Assembly: GCA_026874595.1 (NCBI GenBank)
Contig: CM049313.1
Location: forward strand, 75,508,659-75,572,658
Length of the DNA stretch: 64,000 bases
Direction of reading: 5' to 3'
DNA from: Sipunculus nudus
Lineage: Eukaryota > Annelida > Sipuncula > Golfingiida > Sipunculidae
A program made the position numbers and the translations under genes. Positions 37,401 through 50,337 of this stretch are shown here, piece by piece (position 1 is the first letter of the stretch; each line of letters opens with the position of its first letter). The notes under the pieces are model-generated. The model had not been told where the DNA came from and made no database searches. It was given only the letters and a program-made list of their open reading frames with translations.

Positions 37401-39685
37401 TTAAGTGCTTACGGATATTTAGCATTTTTAAGTTTTTTTAAAGAAAATGCCTAACCTTGAAGTTCCTGAAGAACATAATTATACCTTATAATAATAATTT
37501 ATGTATATATAATATCATCACCCTCAAATGCCATATTTTACTACGCAGGACGAGATATTATTACTTTTGGATAGTCACGACAAAGAGTGGGCAACGGATC
37601 CTCGGTTACGCGATGTGTTGCTCCTCGCCTTCATGATATGTTGACGTATCAAAAATAAGAAAAGAGTATAACGAATAGTGAAAGTAAGTGTTCTTTTTCC
37701 AGCTTTATGTTTGAATTCTCCTATCTTGTGGTGAAGAAGGATGTGGTCGCAAGGTGGTCCCGCAGGTGGCCACAGCGCATATGGGACGAGTCGCGGATAT
37801 TCGTGAACAGTCCGTCCGTCCGTCCGTCTGTCTGCGGATATAAACCTCCAGCACCGTGAGACGTGAGGTTGAAATATGAGTGCTTTCCCGTCTAGACAAA
37901 AGTCAAATGTTCTCAATTAATCAAAAAGAGTATCTGTTAAATTCCCGGACCAGACGGAGAATTGATAGAACTCGTCCAATGTTACCTGCTGGAAGCCTGA
38001 GTGTTTATTACTGATATGAAAGCCGGAAGGTATTAAAATGTAATCCCCGCCCAGGCTGCTCAGTAACGCATCCGCTGGCTCCAGGATTAAAAGTAAGACG
38101 GACTGGCCTTCAGCTGATGGTCATCTGCTGTGTCTCCGTTGTTCTTATTTCACTGCAATTCTAGTTTATTATGGACATCAGTGGTGTGTAAAATAAGATG
38201 GAATATCATCAAGATACCATTTATTTTATATATTCCCTCCGTAAAACATTTGTTTTTCCTGGATGAATATATCGCCAGACTGTCAGGCAAGACCATATCT
38301 TTTAAATCATGTTTGTAGGTCAGACTGCGATGTGGCAGATATTACGAAGGATGTCGTTTGTTATCCTTTGCACTTCAATGAATTTTATTTTGACTTATTA
38401 GAAATGAGCTGATCTGGAAGGGCGTTTCCGCTACATGGACATTCGTTTTGACTTATTATAAGAATGTTCTGCTGATTCAGGTGCACACACAAACACACAT
38501 TGTAACTGTAAAAGTAAAAGTTATAGCGCATTCTAAGAAAAATGCTCTTTATTTAAAAACTTACAAACACAGTTTGAAATCCTTCTTTACATTTCATTCT
38601 ATTTGGTAGAAATCTTATATGTTTTAATTTTAATGCTGAAGCGCATTATCTATGAACAAATATAACACGTAATATCTCATCATCAATTCTGTTGTCTGAA
38701 AACTCTTTATTGTATAACATTACACCGTATGACTGAGTACATAACATCATATTTTTTTTACATATTTCCTCATTATATATTTATTTCTGTCTACTAGGTA
38801 TAGACATCATTAGACATTATTATGGTTTATCTAACGTAAAAATAGGCTGTTATTTACTCTTGAAAAAAAAAACTAGAGTGAATGGTCATTACTTTTTTAA
38901 TATATATTCTTACTGACGTGGTGCCACCCGGCATTTGCAACGCAACTTCTCCGTGGCCACCCCTCTGAAATGTACCTTTTTTACTTAAAGTGTCCTAAGG
39001 GGTGTCTCTTCCATATTTTCCGTATATACATAGGTTTGACATTGTTTCGCGGCTATCACAGCGTTATCCATCAGAAACTACATAAACTACGCAGAAACAG
39101 GTTTTATTCTGGTATTAATAAATCAATATACTTGCTTCAGACACCGTTTGACTTAGATTGTTGGAAGGCAATAGCTGATTTTCACAGATGAATTGTCACA
39201 ATGATCAGTAAGTGATGCTTATATTGCTAGTCATTCTACCACAGATGCCTCGTGATTATAACCATCAAGTGGCGTCATCTGCCTTTGCACTTATCAACTA
39301 ATCTGCACACTAACTGGTTCATGTTTCACTTAGATCTCTCCTATCAATATGAGTTGAAGCGAGTGATATTTTAAACACATAAAGACCCTACATTCCTACA
39401 TGCTTCATTAATAGAAAATCTTATGGACATATAATACACAAGGTGATGTTGGTTTCATCTGACCAAACCCTTCATCAACATATTCGAATATCAACTAAAT
39501 ATCCCACAGACTGAATAAGAAGAAGCTCCAATTTAACTGTTTCATTGTCAGTGTGTGCCGTAAAGGTCCATTACAAATAGTGTAGTATTAGAAGAATTAA
39601 TAAAAACATTACACCTATGGCTGTGATGAACCGCAGTGATTTGTCCCTTAATTTCATAAATGTCTAAACGTGTCCTCTGAGCAGG
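34488..39685. other. Non-coding stretch; one GC-rich exon-like block
   Basis: No domain-bearing gene. At 36093-36248 a GC-rich block sits between a good acceptor (GATTTTCAG) and a good donor (CAG/GTAAGG), with one frame open throughout, but nothing joins to it. A block at 37560-37910 ends in a CCGTCCGTCCGTC run like other repeat tails. TATATATGTGTGTA and similar runs lie near 37270. Otherwise it is AT-rich and featureless. Confidence 0.45.
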
Positions 39686-39689
39686 GTAT

Positions 39690-40244
39690 CCCCAGTATGA
39701 ATTTGAAATGTCAGTATGACAGTCACAAACACATCATGCGTCTTGGTCAAACCTCCCTGAATGGGTATTTATTTAAAAACCATTGTTTAGAAAATCCGCT
39801 TTGCTCTTGTGGATTTGCAGTAGAGACCCCTGAGCAGTATTTTCTGTATCATCTCCTTTATGTGATTTATTAAGAAGAACTTTTTAGAAGGTATCAGTGA
39901 AGTACAGGAGGGAACATATTTTATTACATGGAAGCAATAATCTGTCTGTAACAGAGAACTGTGAACTTTTTTTAATATTATACAGCGGTTCATAGTAGCA
40001 ACTGAACGTTTTAAGTATATTTGAATTTTGGAAAAATGGGAGGTTAGTAAGGTAATTTACATGTGTTTTCCAGCTGTAAATAATGTATTTTGTATGGTCA
40101 CTGCTTGTATTGTTCAGGTATAATTTCCCATATAATTGTATATTTAGATTGGTATCTGTATGTCAGTTATATGCCATATTACGTAATCCTTTTATTAACA
40201 GCATAATGTAACAATGTTACCTAAACCTAAACCTTAAACCTAAT
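39690..40244 (+). mobile_element. 3' remnant of a non-LTR retrotransposon (LINE)
   Basis: The frame at 39670-39873 contains IMRLGQTSLNGYLFKN and NPLCSCGFAVETPEQYFL, the pattern of the C-terminal zinc-finger-like tail after the RT domain of many LINEs (LN.YL, P.C.CG..ET.E.YFL). After frame changes, IIQRFIVATERFKYI (about 39976-40023) fits the usual last residues of such proteins. AT-rich 3' sequence follows and ends in CCTAAACCTAAACCTTAAACC (about 40220-40240), which looks like a short tandem LINE tail. The RT and endonuclease are absent, so this is a 5'-truncated dead copy. The family is not assigned. Confidence 0.65.
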
Positions 40245-42365
40245 GACAGTAGCTGCAAGTTAGTACCATACGTAAAGTTGGAGATGTTTTATTTTAAATA
40301 TAACCAATAAAATATAACAGTCTAATGGGAAATATTTATATTCCAGTTTAATCCTAACCTCGATATATATAGCGTTAAATAAGATATATGATATCATCAT
40401 GACTTTGTGCGACTTTGGCATTTAGTAATTTTACAAACAAAAAAAAGCCATACTTTCCTCTTGCTGGGTAAAATGTATGAATATTGGGTAGGTGCGTATT
40501 CGAATAATCCGTGTGTTGTTATATAAAAGAATGATTATGTACATGAGGAGATTATATATGCTGAACTCCTTGTCTCTTTGAATGGTTGGCTGTTTGTTCA
40601 TCTGTTCATCGAAATTCTCAGGCATATTCTTCTAACTTGATAAAATTTTTGTAAGCATTGTGTAAATAGAAGACTTTAGTTTCTTCCAATGGGCCCATAC
40701 ATGGCCAGTGGCAGGCGTTTCAGTTCCAAGAGTATGAAATGTCGTTTTGTGTGCATGGTATTTCGGGCAATATAAAAAGATCATTACTTTAATCAAAAGT
40801 AGGGCCCTTGCATTGGTTTTCTCAATACATGAGGTTCATGCATTGATCAGGCGATCCCTTTCTGCAGTTAGCAAAGTTATGTGTTTGAGGCCAAAGTTTT
40901 GATATACGACAGTTAGCAATCTTATGCTTGCTTGTACCTCGGTCTCTTAAGAGGACTGTATTTCTGCATTTGGTTCCACTTGGTAAGCTTTCAGTGACTC
41001 AACTGCAATTCTTATGAATTCTCGCACCGATTGTGGTCAAACGAGAAAAAGTTATAACGTGCACATTCCTATGACCTGGTAAATTTTAAAGCAAATTTTG
41101 AGTTATGCGACAATTTAAATAACAAACGCCAACCAACCTTATTTTGTGAAATCTCGCTCTGTTTTCCTTGAATGAGAATGTCATATCTTTATGCCTGTTT
41201 CCTGTTGAGCAGGGTGGGCGACTAAAGCTTGTTTTTTTTTTTTTTGTCTGTCCGTTTCTTTGTTGGTTTCTCTGCGGAAAAGATTACACAAAGACGACTA
41301 AACAAATTACGACTAAAGATTATGGAAGGTTTGTCAAGACCGGAAAGACTATACTTAAAATATTTATTACATATCCGAATAAAGAGGTTGGTCAATGGCG
41401 GAGGTACGCTTTCTACACAGAGTGCTACTTTAGTTTTCTTTTTGTAATATTAATAAGTGTTCCCAGTTTTCCTTAACTTTACCAATCCTGATTCAGGATT
41501 CTTTTTAATTTATTTGCAGCTGACAGTTTGTCAGGGGTTAATATTCTTCTATAGTCTAGTTAAAGCTGTGAAAGGCTCTAACACATTTTTGCTAAACTTT
41601 TCCTATTTTATAATTAAAATGCAAAAAAATCCGAGATCCAACGACAAATATTTATACTATTATAACATTAATAATAAGACAGTTGATATAATTGTATAAT
41701 TTGGTTGTGAAGCAAAAATTGCATTTAAAATTTGTGGATAAGTGAAAGTAGATATTATTCATTTCTGTTACACTGAATAAAGTTCCTCGGCACAATTTAT
41801 AGATTCAGAAACAAATGAGCAAAAACATATTCAGTGAACCAGTATATTCTAATTAGAAATTTCATGGAAAACGCCAATTTCTAATATGTTCATAAAAACA
41901 AATTGTTCAACAAAATGAAGATATGATTTATTTCATAACAATCCCAACTACTAAAGGATATGACATTTGATTTTATTCCTGTAACCTCCACAAGGTGGCG
42001 GCATCACAAAAGAACGATGGTCTCCAGCTTTGTTATTACATCACCTCGCGTCGGACCTTTGATCTCTTTGATTATCTAATTAACCTTTTACTCAGTTCTG
42101 ATTGATCCGCTCTGATGCGGTTTGCGGTAGATGAGGAATCAGGTTTGACCCACCATCATCTGTGCTCATGGCCCTTCCACTGTGTTTTCAGCCGTTAGTT
42201 TTGTGTATATCCAAGAAATGTTGTTTTGTGTCTGACATGGCTTTGTATTAAACGATCTATAAAATGAATTTTTAAACATTCAATTTCAGTCGTTACAGAC
42301 AGAGAAAAATTATCATATCATTATGATAATTATCAATTATCATTAATTCAATAATTTATAATATG

Positions 42366-42535
42366 TTTTATTTTATATTATATTATATTATTTTTATTAT
42401 TTTTTATTATATTATATTATTTTATATTATATTATATTATATTATATTATATTATATTATATTATATTATATTATATTATATTATATTATATTATATTAT
42501 ATTATATTATATCATATCATATTATATTATATTAT
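42366..42535. repeat. (ATTAT)n microsatellite
   Basis: About 170 bp of the pentamer ATTAT, interrupted at the start (TTTTTATT) and near 42510 (ATCATATCAT). Confidence 0.95.
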
Positions 42536-44105
42536 ACATTATGTGTAAAGAGACTGTGTTTGAGACTGAAACTTCATAATACGGATTTGTAAATCTTAGC
42601 TGGTCACCGAACACACCAGATGAATTGAATTTATCATTTGTGCTTTCATGGATTAAAGTATAAGAAATCTATTCTGTGATGACAGGCCATGACTATTGGA
42701 ACAAGGTTTAGCATTTCAAATTAAGTTCAAGTTTTATTAAATTTTATTGAATCTATGAAGGAAAAGGAGTTCTAGTCCAGCGTTAAAAAAAAACTATATA
42801 AAGTATATAGAATGTATTAAAGTAAACAATTCAGTGAGTCGTATATAACTTTACCAGGATCATATAAATATAAATTCACTCCCATTCTTGTATTACAAGT
42901 TGATGATTTCATCATTACATTACATTTCACTATCATCAAAGGCATATGTGAATATTAAATTTGTAAAATTTATCAATGTTAGATATTCTGAAATTCAGGT
43001 TCCTGTTCAATTAAATTCACCCATAGATGAGCACTTCTTTAATAAATATTTTACCCAAGTTTGTCCATATACTATATATTCTAGCATGAACTGTTTGCTT
43101 TGCTCTTTGTTAAAATGTTAAATTTTAATTTCAGATGCATGAATGAATTATTTCGTGATGTATCTAGAAAAAAACTGCATGAAAATTACAGTCGTAACTG
43201 TAATTAGTTGGTAGCTTTTTTCCTGACCCATCATTTGTTTAACAAATTAATGTTCAGATCTAAAAGGTGTATATTTTGCCAACATATCGTCCTCTTTACA
43301 GATTATATAAAATGAAAATGCTGCCAACGTTTGATTTTTAATGATATATAATAATATAGATTAAAGCAAGTGGTAAATGTACCGTTTAGATGGCCTACAT
43401 ATCCGGGTCAGATACGTACGGTTTTAGCTCAGTCAACAGGTAAGCTATAATTGAGTCCGATTCGAGTTCATTTGGAATCACTAATGAGTACATTTTCATC
43501 TCTGCCTTGAATCACTCTTCCAGTTCGTGTTATAACAGCGAGTTTGATCTTTTGTTCAAAGAGTATCAAAGGGAATTAGTTTAATTAATAAATACGCCTC
43601 ATTGGGGTCATAAGATAACCAATTAAGTTTGTTTTACAACTTTGCCGATTTATTTTATAAACTGGTTACATCGGAAATGTTAAAAAAACTCATGATTAAA
43701 CCAATAACTTTTCATTGTTTCAAAGAAAGGAAACAGTTTAATTTATCATATTTTGGTAGTGTTCTCTCTCTTTACTTCTCTCCTTTATCAGTCTATTGTC
43801 ATATCATCAGTTAATGTATCTCTCTCTCTCTCTCTCTCTCTCCTACATATAGAGGTAAAGCCAAATATAGTAGTAAGTATATATTGAGACTGATCATACT
43901 TTTTTATAATAGATAAATATAACACATACAGTCATACAGTAACTTTACTCTGTCAAGTTAGAGTGCTGCTTGTAGAGCACAACGAACCGTAAGTGCGGAT
44001 CAGCATATTTTATCAAGATAATAAAGTAAATGACATCTTCAAGGCAAAATGTTCTACAAATTAATTGCAAATGAATTTGCGCATATGCACATGCCCCCAA
44101 TCCCC

Positions 44106-44107
<2 letters not shown>

Positions 44108-44154
<47 letters not shown>

Positions 44155-44164
44155 TATATATATA
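44108..44164. repeat. (TA)n microsatellite
   Basis: Nearly pure TA for 57 bp with one AA interruption. Confidence 0.95.
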
Positions 44165-44449
44165 TCCTAGAATGTTCACATTAAAGTCGATTTTATGCAG
44201 ATGAAACACAAAATATGTGACTAAATTTCATTTAATGTTCCTATATCCTTTTTTATATGATTAATATGACACTAGTGGCGTAATTAGGGCGTAAACCCAA
44301 TTATATGGTGTCATCTGAATGAAGCAGTTCTGTCAATATTCATCATTTCTGTTATATAAATGTCGGCTAGTTCAGTTTCGTGACATGTAAGTAGCTCAGG
44401 TTAATAAAGGTCACTGTTCTCCAAAAGTATGGAGTTTTATTCTATAAAT

Positions 44450-45093
44450 CAGGGGTTGGCGAACTTTTCTTCAAGGGGGCCACGTCAAACATCAGTATAA
44501 GGTTTCCAGTAGAAAGCTTAAGTTCATTTTTACATAGAGACACAAGTGTTATTCAAATATCTATTTAATTTGGTACCCACAATGATAGACAAAAATCAAT
44601 TAATGGTGTGTATCTTCATAAATGATACTAAACAGTTTCTCAAGCTATTAATGAAACATGTAATTACACTCCATTGTGTACAAGATTATTAGAATCAGTA
44701 GTTAACACTCAAAGCAGCAGGAAACTGTTAGTCGGCAACAAACATGATCTTGTTTTAAAATAAAGTTGTTTTTTTTCAAATAATGAAACAAGTAATACGC
44801 ACATTATGCAAGTAGACTGTATCAAATTTGCCTGCATGTACTAAGAGATTCAAAGAACTATGCTCACAATATTGACTGTTTTAGTTAATTAATTAATTAC
44901 AGCCGGAGATCAATTGGAGAGGCTTCAATATAAATGTAACACGGATTCCTTATCAAACTGATCTTAGCCTAAGATTTAAAAAGAGTTACCCCTGTAAAGG
45001 CACCATTTTACGCGAGAATAATTGGGGCCGTACAAACTGACAATTTACCTCATGGACCGCATGCAGCCCGCTGGTCGTGTTGGTCCCCTTCTG
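44450..45093. mobile_element. Non-autonomous hAT-like element with 8-bp target duplications
   Basis: The left end reads CAGGGGTTGGCGAACTTTT followed by GGGGGCCACG. The right end, read inward, starts CAGAAGGGGACCAAC and contains a GCGGGCTGCATGCGG segment. CAGGGG-type ends with GGCC-rich subterminal sequence are typical of hAT elements. CTATAAAT (44442-44449) and CTATTAAT (45094-45101) are 8-bp duplicates with one mismatch, matching the hAT rule. The 644-bp interior has no transposase. Confidence 0.75.
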
Positions 45094-45386
45094 CTATTAA
45101 TATACACAAAAATAATGATACGTTTCCGATTTCCTGTGCTTCTTTATATCAAAATCCGTCATAATACAATCATGTGAGGGTAGAGGGGGTTGGAATTTTG
45201 TTAAAATTGTTTTTTTTTTTATTTAATATATAATAAATATAGAATATTAATAATATTATAGGTGTTGACAATATGAAAATGACAAAACTGCCTTTTTTCA
45301 CCGGAGCGTGAACACGTGGCAGGAAACCATATTTTCAGGGTAGGTTTTCACAACAAGGTCCGTTTGGTGCAATGTGATGGTATGTG

Positions 45387-45603
45387 TGACGTCATAATCT
45401 GACCGCACAACAATTACATCAAAGATAACAGGGCCAGCGAAACCCCTGCGTCTGTACGGTAACGCAATGTTTTGACAACGGAGCCCGGCGCCGGTAGGGC
45501 ACCTCGCTGCGCGGTGCGTGGTTTCTATTGGTACGACTGGATTCGGCTCATTGGCCACCCCACCCCTCACAAGGCTAAAACAAACAACCTCGGGGTATAT
45601 AAA
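45387..45603 (+). promoter_or_regulatory. Promoter of the anosmin-like gene
   Basis: A TATA box TATATAAA lies at 45596-45603, so transcription should start near 45627, about 110 bp before the start codon. Two inverted CCAAT boxes (ATTGG) lie at 45527-45531 and 45550-45554. A perfect TGACGTCA (CRE) is at 45387-45394. The region from 45480 to 45590 is GC-rich compared with its surroundings. Confidence 0.7.
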
Positions 45604-45740
45604 CACCGTGCAGGATCACACAGTAATGTATTCGGTACACCCGTGTTTTTATCAGTGAGTCATACCTACTCCTGAATTCAGGGCTCTCAGCCGTATAACG
45701 AACACTAAGATTAAGCCGGACCGCATCAACTTGTAGAAAC

Positions 45741-46236
45741 ATGACGCTGGCACCGTGTCGTCTGCTCTTGACGCTAAGCGCCCTTCTTGGATGTTTCTAC
45801 CACACCTCAACGCAACATGACGGACTGGACGAAGATGTATTTGGTGAAAAGGCCGCGAGATGCCGAGCCAGGTGCGCAGAAAAGGTTAGTGAATTAATAT
45901 CAAGAGGTACTCTACTATACATTCTACTCATATACCGAATGTTGACTTGATAGCTGAGAAGTCTTATAACAGTATGACTATCTGCAGGCGATTTCAGTTT
46001 AATAATAATTTTTTTGCTACTGACGTCTAACTAGACCATATATTGTCACAACATGACACTAATGGTAAATATAGATACGCCAGCAGCTAGGCTCCAGATA
46101 AATAGTCTGTATAGCCGCCCATCATAGATATATAATATAGTGCCGTATGCATAAGGTGTCGTTTTCCTAAGAACCCCCAGGGAATACAAACAATACGAGT
46201 ATTCGTCCCATAGGCCTACCCCCTGCCTCTCCCTAT

Positions 46237-46314
<78 letters not shown>

Positions 46315-49300
46315 GTGTAAATAAAGTGTATAATCTTTGTTCATTTCAGTTCCTGGTAGCACCCATCAAGAAATCTGCCGATGACGACTGCTTGTATGGA
46401 CGTAACTGCTACCAGGTCAGTTGCTGGTACCAAATTCTCTTAAAACAACAGACATGTAACGGACATAAAGAAGTGTTACAAAAGTATCAACAGCAAACGC
46501 CACGACACCATGGACATAACATTTATTAATCACGCATTCTCATTCGGTCATATTAATTTGATGTTATCGCTCGTGCTCTTGCACGCATGTATATAGAAGT
46601 CTATGTGTACTTATAATATTATAATTGTAATATGCTGTTAAATACTACGAATTATGTTTTTAATATTACATAACGTTTCATCCGTCAGATTTTACAATAG
46701 TTTTTTTACAACTGTATAACTCTGTTCAATTTGGTACCACGTGACTTAATAACTGACGTCACTGACGTGTTGTAGTGCCTGGAGATGTGTACATCACTGA
46801 CCTCCCACTACTACCAGTGGCTCTACTTGTGCAGCGTCAACAAGTTCTGTGTAAGTTCTTATAATACTTTCCATAAACTCCTCAGCTTTTTTTATTATTA
46901 TTTATTCTTCTCTACAATGTTTGAACGATTAATGTTAATGAAAGATAATTTTGTTTTACATTATATAATACAATGTAGAAACAAGCTTCAAGTATATCAA
47001 GTATATGGTCTGCGTGTGTAATAAGACAATATAGATGAACATAAATATACCTCGTAGTGACGTCTCACGTGCAGTGACGTCATATCAAAGCTTCCAAGTC
47101 TCTGAGATGATTATTTTTCACATACAATCAAAGCACATGGATATTTGATTATCGGATATTCCAGACTTTTTGTTGGAAAGTGTCATTACATGCGATCCGC
47201 TCCATTTGCAATACAGCGTCACACACCTGGCTGGGAATTGTTATTCTTATATATGATGTGGGTATTCATGTTGATATTGTCAATTATTTTGTAAAACAAA
47301 TTTATACTGTTTGTTTTCCCTGCAGAAATCTGGCTGTAAGTCGGCTTGCAAGTTTGTGACGAGGATGCAAGAATCTGACGACAAAGGTTTGTTTCACTTC
47401 CTAAATAACAAACATTGTTGACAATTTATGGGATTACTGTTTCCAGATTTTTCCCGTTTCGTTAGTTAGTTACCCAAGAGAGTAACCTACTTTGCTGAAG
47501 TGCTCACTCTGTTTAAATCTTGTCATTGTTCCTCGGATTGTATTTAGGTTTAGTTGTCAATTAATGGCTTACAAAAAAGCGAGAATGTATAATGAAACAT
47601 GTGTAGTAAGACAACCAGTGATTCTGATACTTTTAATACATATAAATATGAATATATATAATTTATTATTCCTACTGAAATTGGACACTGTCCATATGAG
47701 CCGATATTAATATATTCTACATTATTGAATTACAGATGTACCTGATAGGCGGAATTTATGGACGTGGACAGGCGTGACCAGTGCCCAGCAAGGTCGGGTC
47801 ATCGTGGTACGATGGGTAGCGCCTCGCCGTGTTGACGGCAGTCAGCAGAACCATACAATGTTCCCAGTGTACAACCTTGTGTGGCGGGACCTGGAACAAG
47901 CTGGTACCATACCCAGACACTATCAGTGGGTACGTAGAGTATCATCATATGTACCCATAATATAAAGCATAATAATATATTAATATATAATTTCATTCAA
48001 AATATGAAAAAAAACAACTACCAGACTTATGAAAAGTTCAGATTTCAATGCTCATGTCAATGATTTGTCGGTTATTTAAATTCAATCTGAAAAAAGGTAG
48101 GGGAAAAGGGGGGGGGGTATATCACTGACATTATCAGTCTTATCCGACTTGATTTTACACTTAGTCTTCCAGGTCTTTCGGACCTATTCCTGTAACTCTA
48201 CATTCTATACTATTTGTGTATATATAGCGTGTACTATACTAAATTCTTCGAAAAGAACTGAATAGACCAATAGTGACTAAACATACTCCGTTATTCTGGA
48301 AATGACCAGAAATATTCTCGTACAACATATAAACAACAAAATGCTATATAATATGAGATAAATTTTTAAATTACATTTTATGCCACTGTTTATTGCATGT
48401 AACAGTGGATAATTTGACCATCGAGAACTGTAGGTAATAGCTGTTTTAAATATTGTTATTGTGGTTCAGTCGATGGATGGCGAGGTACGACTGCCACTTT
48501 CTAAAGTGACGTCACACTTTGAGCTGAAGGTGCAAGCTTTCAAGAAGGAGGGTCTCATAGCAGAGACCACCGTGACCCTGGCATTCGCTCAAGCTGACGG
48601 TAAGATTTTCTGGTCTTTTGTATGGTAAACTGAAAAAGGCGCTTATAGCTGTTTTTTTAACCTGTCAAAGATTGATTCATATTTCAAGATTTATATAACA
48701 GCGGTGTGCCATACATTCAGTCCCTAGATTTGCAACTGTTTCTCTTGTCCTATTTGTATCGGCATTGAGTACTAGCATGAAACCTTTTGTCTAATCTACT
48801 ATTTTGTTTATCATTTTAATATCTATTTCTTCTCTATGATAACTTTATCCATTCTTTTGCCCACAACAACCCGTCATCTTGATTTGTGATTTCACAGATA
48901 CATTGTATACACCATGACGTTGTATTGTAACTGCCTAAGCGGCAGCTGCAATAAGCCATCAGGTCACGGAAAGATTTATGTGTGTGTTTTACAATGATGC
49001 CAAATTTTCGTTTGTAAAAATCTGTATATTATTTTTTTATATTAACTTTTTTATATTTGTTATATGCAGTGACATTTGCATTCTTTACAGCCCCACTGTT
49101 TGGAGACGAGAAGCCTGACCGTTCGTACAGGCCGTATCGAGTGGAGGAGGAACTGGCAGAGAACAACGAGAGACACCAGACGACATCACACCGCCCTGCT
49201 GCAGTGAAGCCATCGCCATTGAGGGCCGGAGAAACATCCACAGGTGAAAACAGTGTAGCCATGAAGAAGCGATGTACAGCAGTATTCAATTCAATAGAAA

Positions 49301-50337
49301 ACAAATATTACAGTGATAGAATACTAGTATCAAAAAGCAGAATGGTTACAAATTACAGATGGCAGCACCATATACAGATCCATATACAATATATATATAT
49401 AAATTTGTTAGACCCATTTATAATAAAACCTGTCTCTATGTTGATCCTGTGAATTTTAATGATGTCACGTCTGTTTTACAGAACCTGCCCCGTTAGTCCA
49501 CAGTTACGTGGAGGCCGCCATTGGTTTCGGTGTGGGCGTTGGGTGCTTGCTTCTGCTGATTGTTGGCGTTGCAGTCGCGCTGTATCGTATGAAACAACTT
49601 GCAAGCAAAAGAGGTTGGTGGCATGTTTTCTGCTTTCTAATGCACACAATTTCTGGGGGATAAAGTTATTTAGCTGACTGCTGACAGCCTATTCTTATAA
49701 TACCTTGAATCATTCAAAGGTCACGGTACGTAGGCTGTTCTTTATTAAATCCACAGTTATCCGTCAAATAATCACGATAGACACATTCAACAAGGACATC
49801 TGGCGGCAAGTCAGAGGAAATAGAGTTTTGCAAATGTCGTTTTGCAACTAGTGGCCGCATGTGTGCAACCAACCAATAACCATCAACATGGGCACAAGTA
49901 CAATGTCTACTATAGCGGATTTATTTATTGATCATATTATTATCATAATTATTTATTAACATTACTGACATTTTTGTTTCCCGTTAGATTCATTCAAGAA
50001 TGGAGTGAACGTCTCTACATTACTTGCAAGTCAGTCGCCATTAGCCTTCGCAGGCATCAATTTGACTGACGCAAAGGTACGCAATCTACCGGAAAAGAGA
50101 CTTGTACATTCCATTAGATGTAACCATGGAAGCTCTCATCAAAAAGGCAGCCAGCGTCGTTGTGGAAACCACTGCTGTTGTCATGAACGAGAGGAAGTGA
50201 CGTATGTGCCAAGAGAGTCTTCCGTTTCGCTCACTGGAGGGCGCCTTGTTACGTGTTCCTTATGTCCTTCCGTGGCTGCCCTTGGGATAAAGCTGAATCC
50301 CGATGTGCAAAGAGGTCGTTCCGGCACCAATGTTTGA
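45741..50337 (+). CDS. Anosmin-1-like cysteine-rich/FN3 type I membrane protein, nine exons
   Basis: Exons 45741-45884, 46350-46415, 46776-46850, 47326-47386, 47736-47929, 48470-48599, 49091-49243, 49482-49613 and 49988-50337 all have AG/GT borders and join in frame (434 residues). Seen in order: signal peptide (1-24); ten-Cys domain (41-103, CX3C...CX5CX2CX3C...CX3C); FN3-like domain (about 117-222, sequon NHT at 154); acidic/proline stalk; transmembrane helix (about 286-309); cytoplasmic tail. The Cys spacing and CLEMC word resemble the N-terminal region of anosmin-1, an extracellular matrix protein, but there is no WAP domain and only one FN3. The FN3 exons are bounded by phase-1 introns, typical of shuffled modules. 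Adhesion or receptor function is inferred. An alternative acceptor at 49070 adds seven residues. The last exon's frame is doubtful after about 50076: the +1 frame ends at 50200 and looks more protein-like. Confidence 0.85.
46241..46314. repeat. (CT)n microsatellite in intron 1
   Basis: Almost pure CT with one TTT interruption, ending about 35 bp before the exon 2 acceptor at 46349/46350. It may act as an extended pyrimidine tract for that acceptor, and its length is likely polymorphic. Confidence 0.95.

Larger units (their letters stand above)
40245..44449. other. Non-coding stretch with microsatellites
   Basis: No recognisable gene. It contains an ATATT pentanucleotide array (42366-42535), a (CT)n run (43819-43842) and a (TA)n run (44108-44164). 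A T run at about 41231-41246 precedes frames of no known domain. Confidence 0.55.

Noticed and set aside
49057-49452. 131-codon open frame as a single-exon gene
   Set aside because: Its first part is exon 7 of the anosmin-like gene; the rest is intron read through a good donor at 49244.
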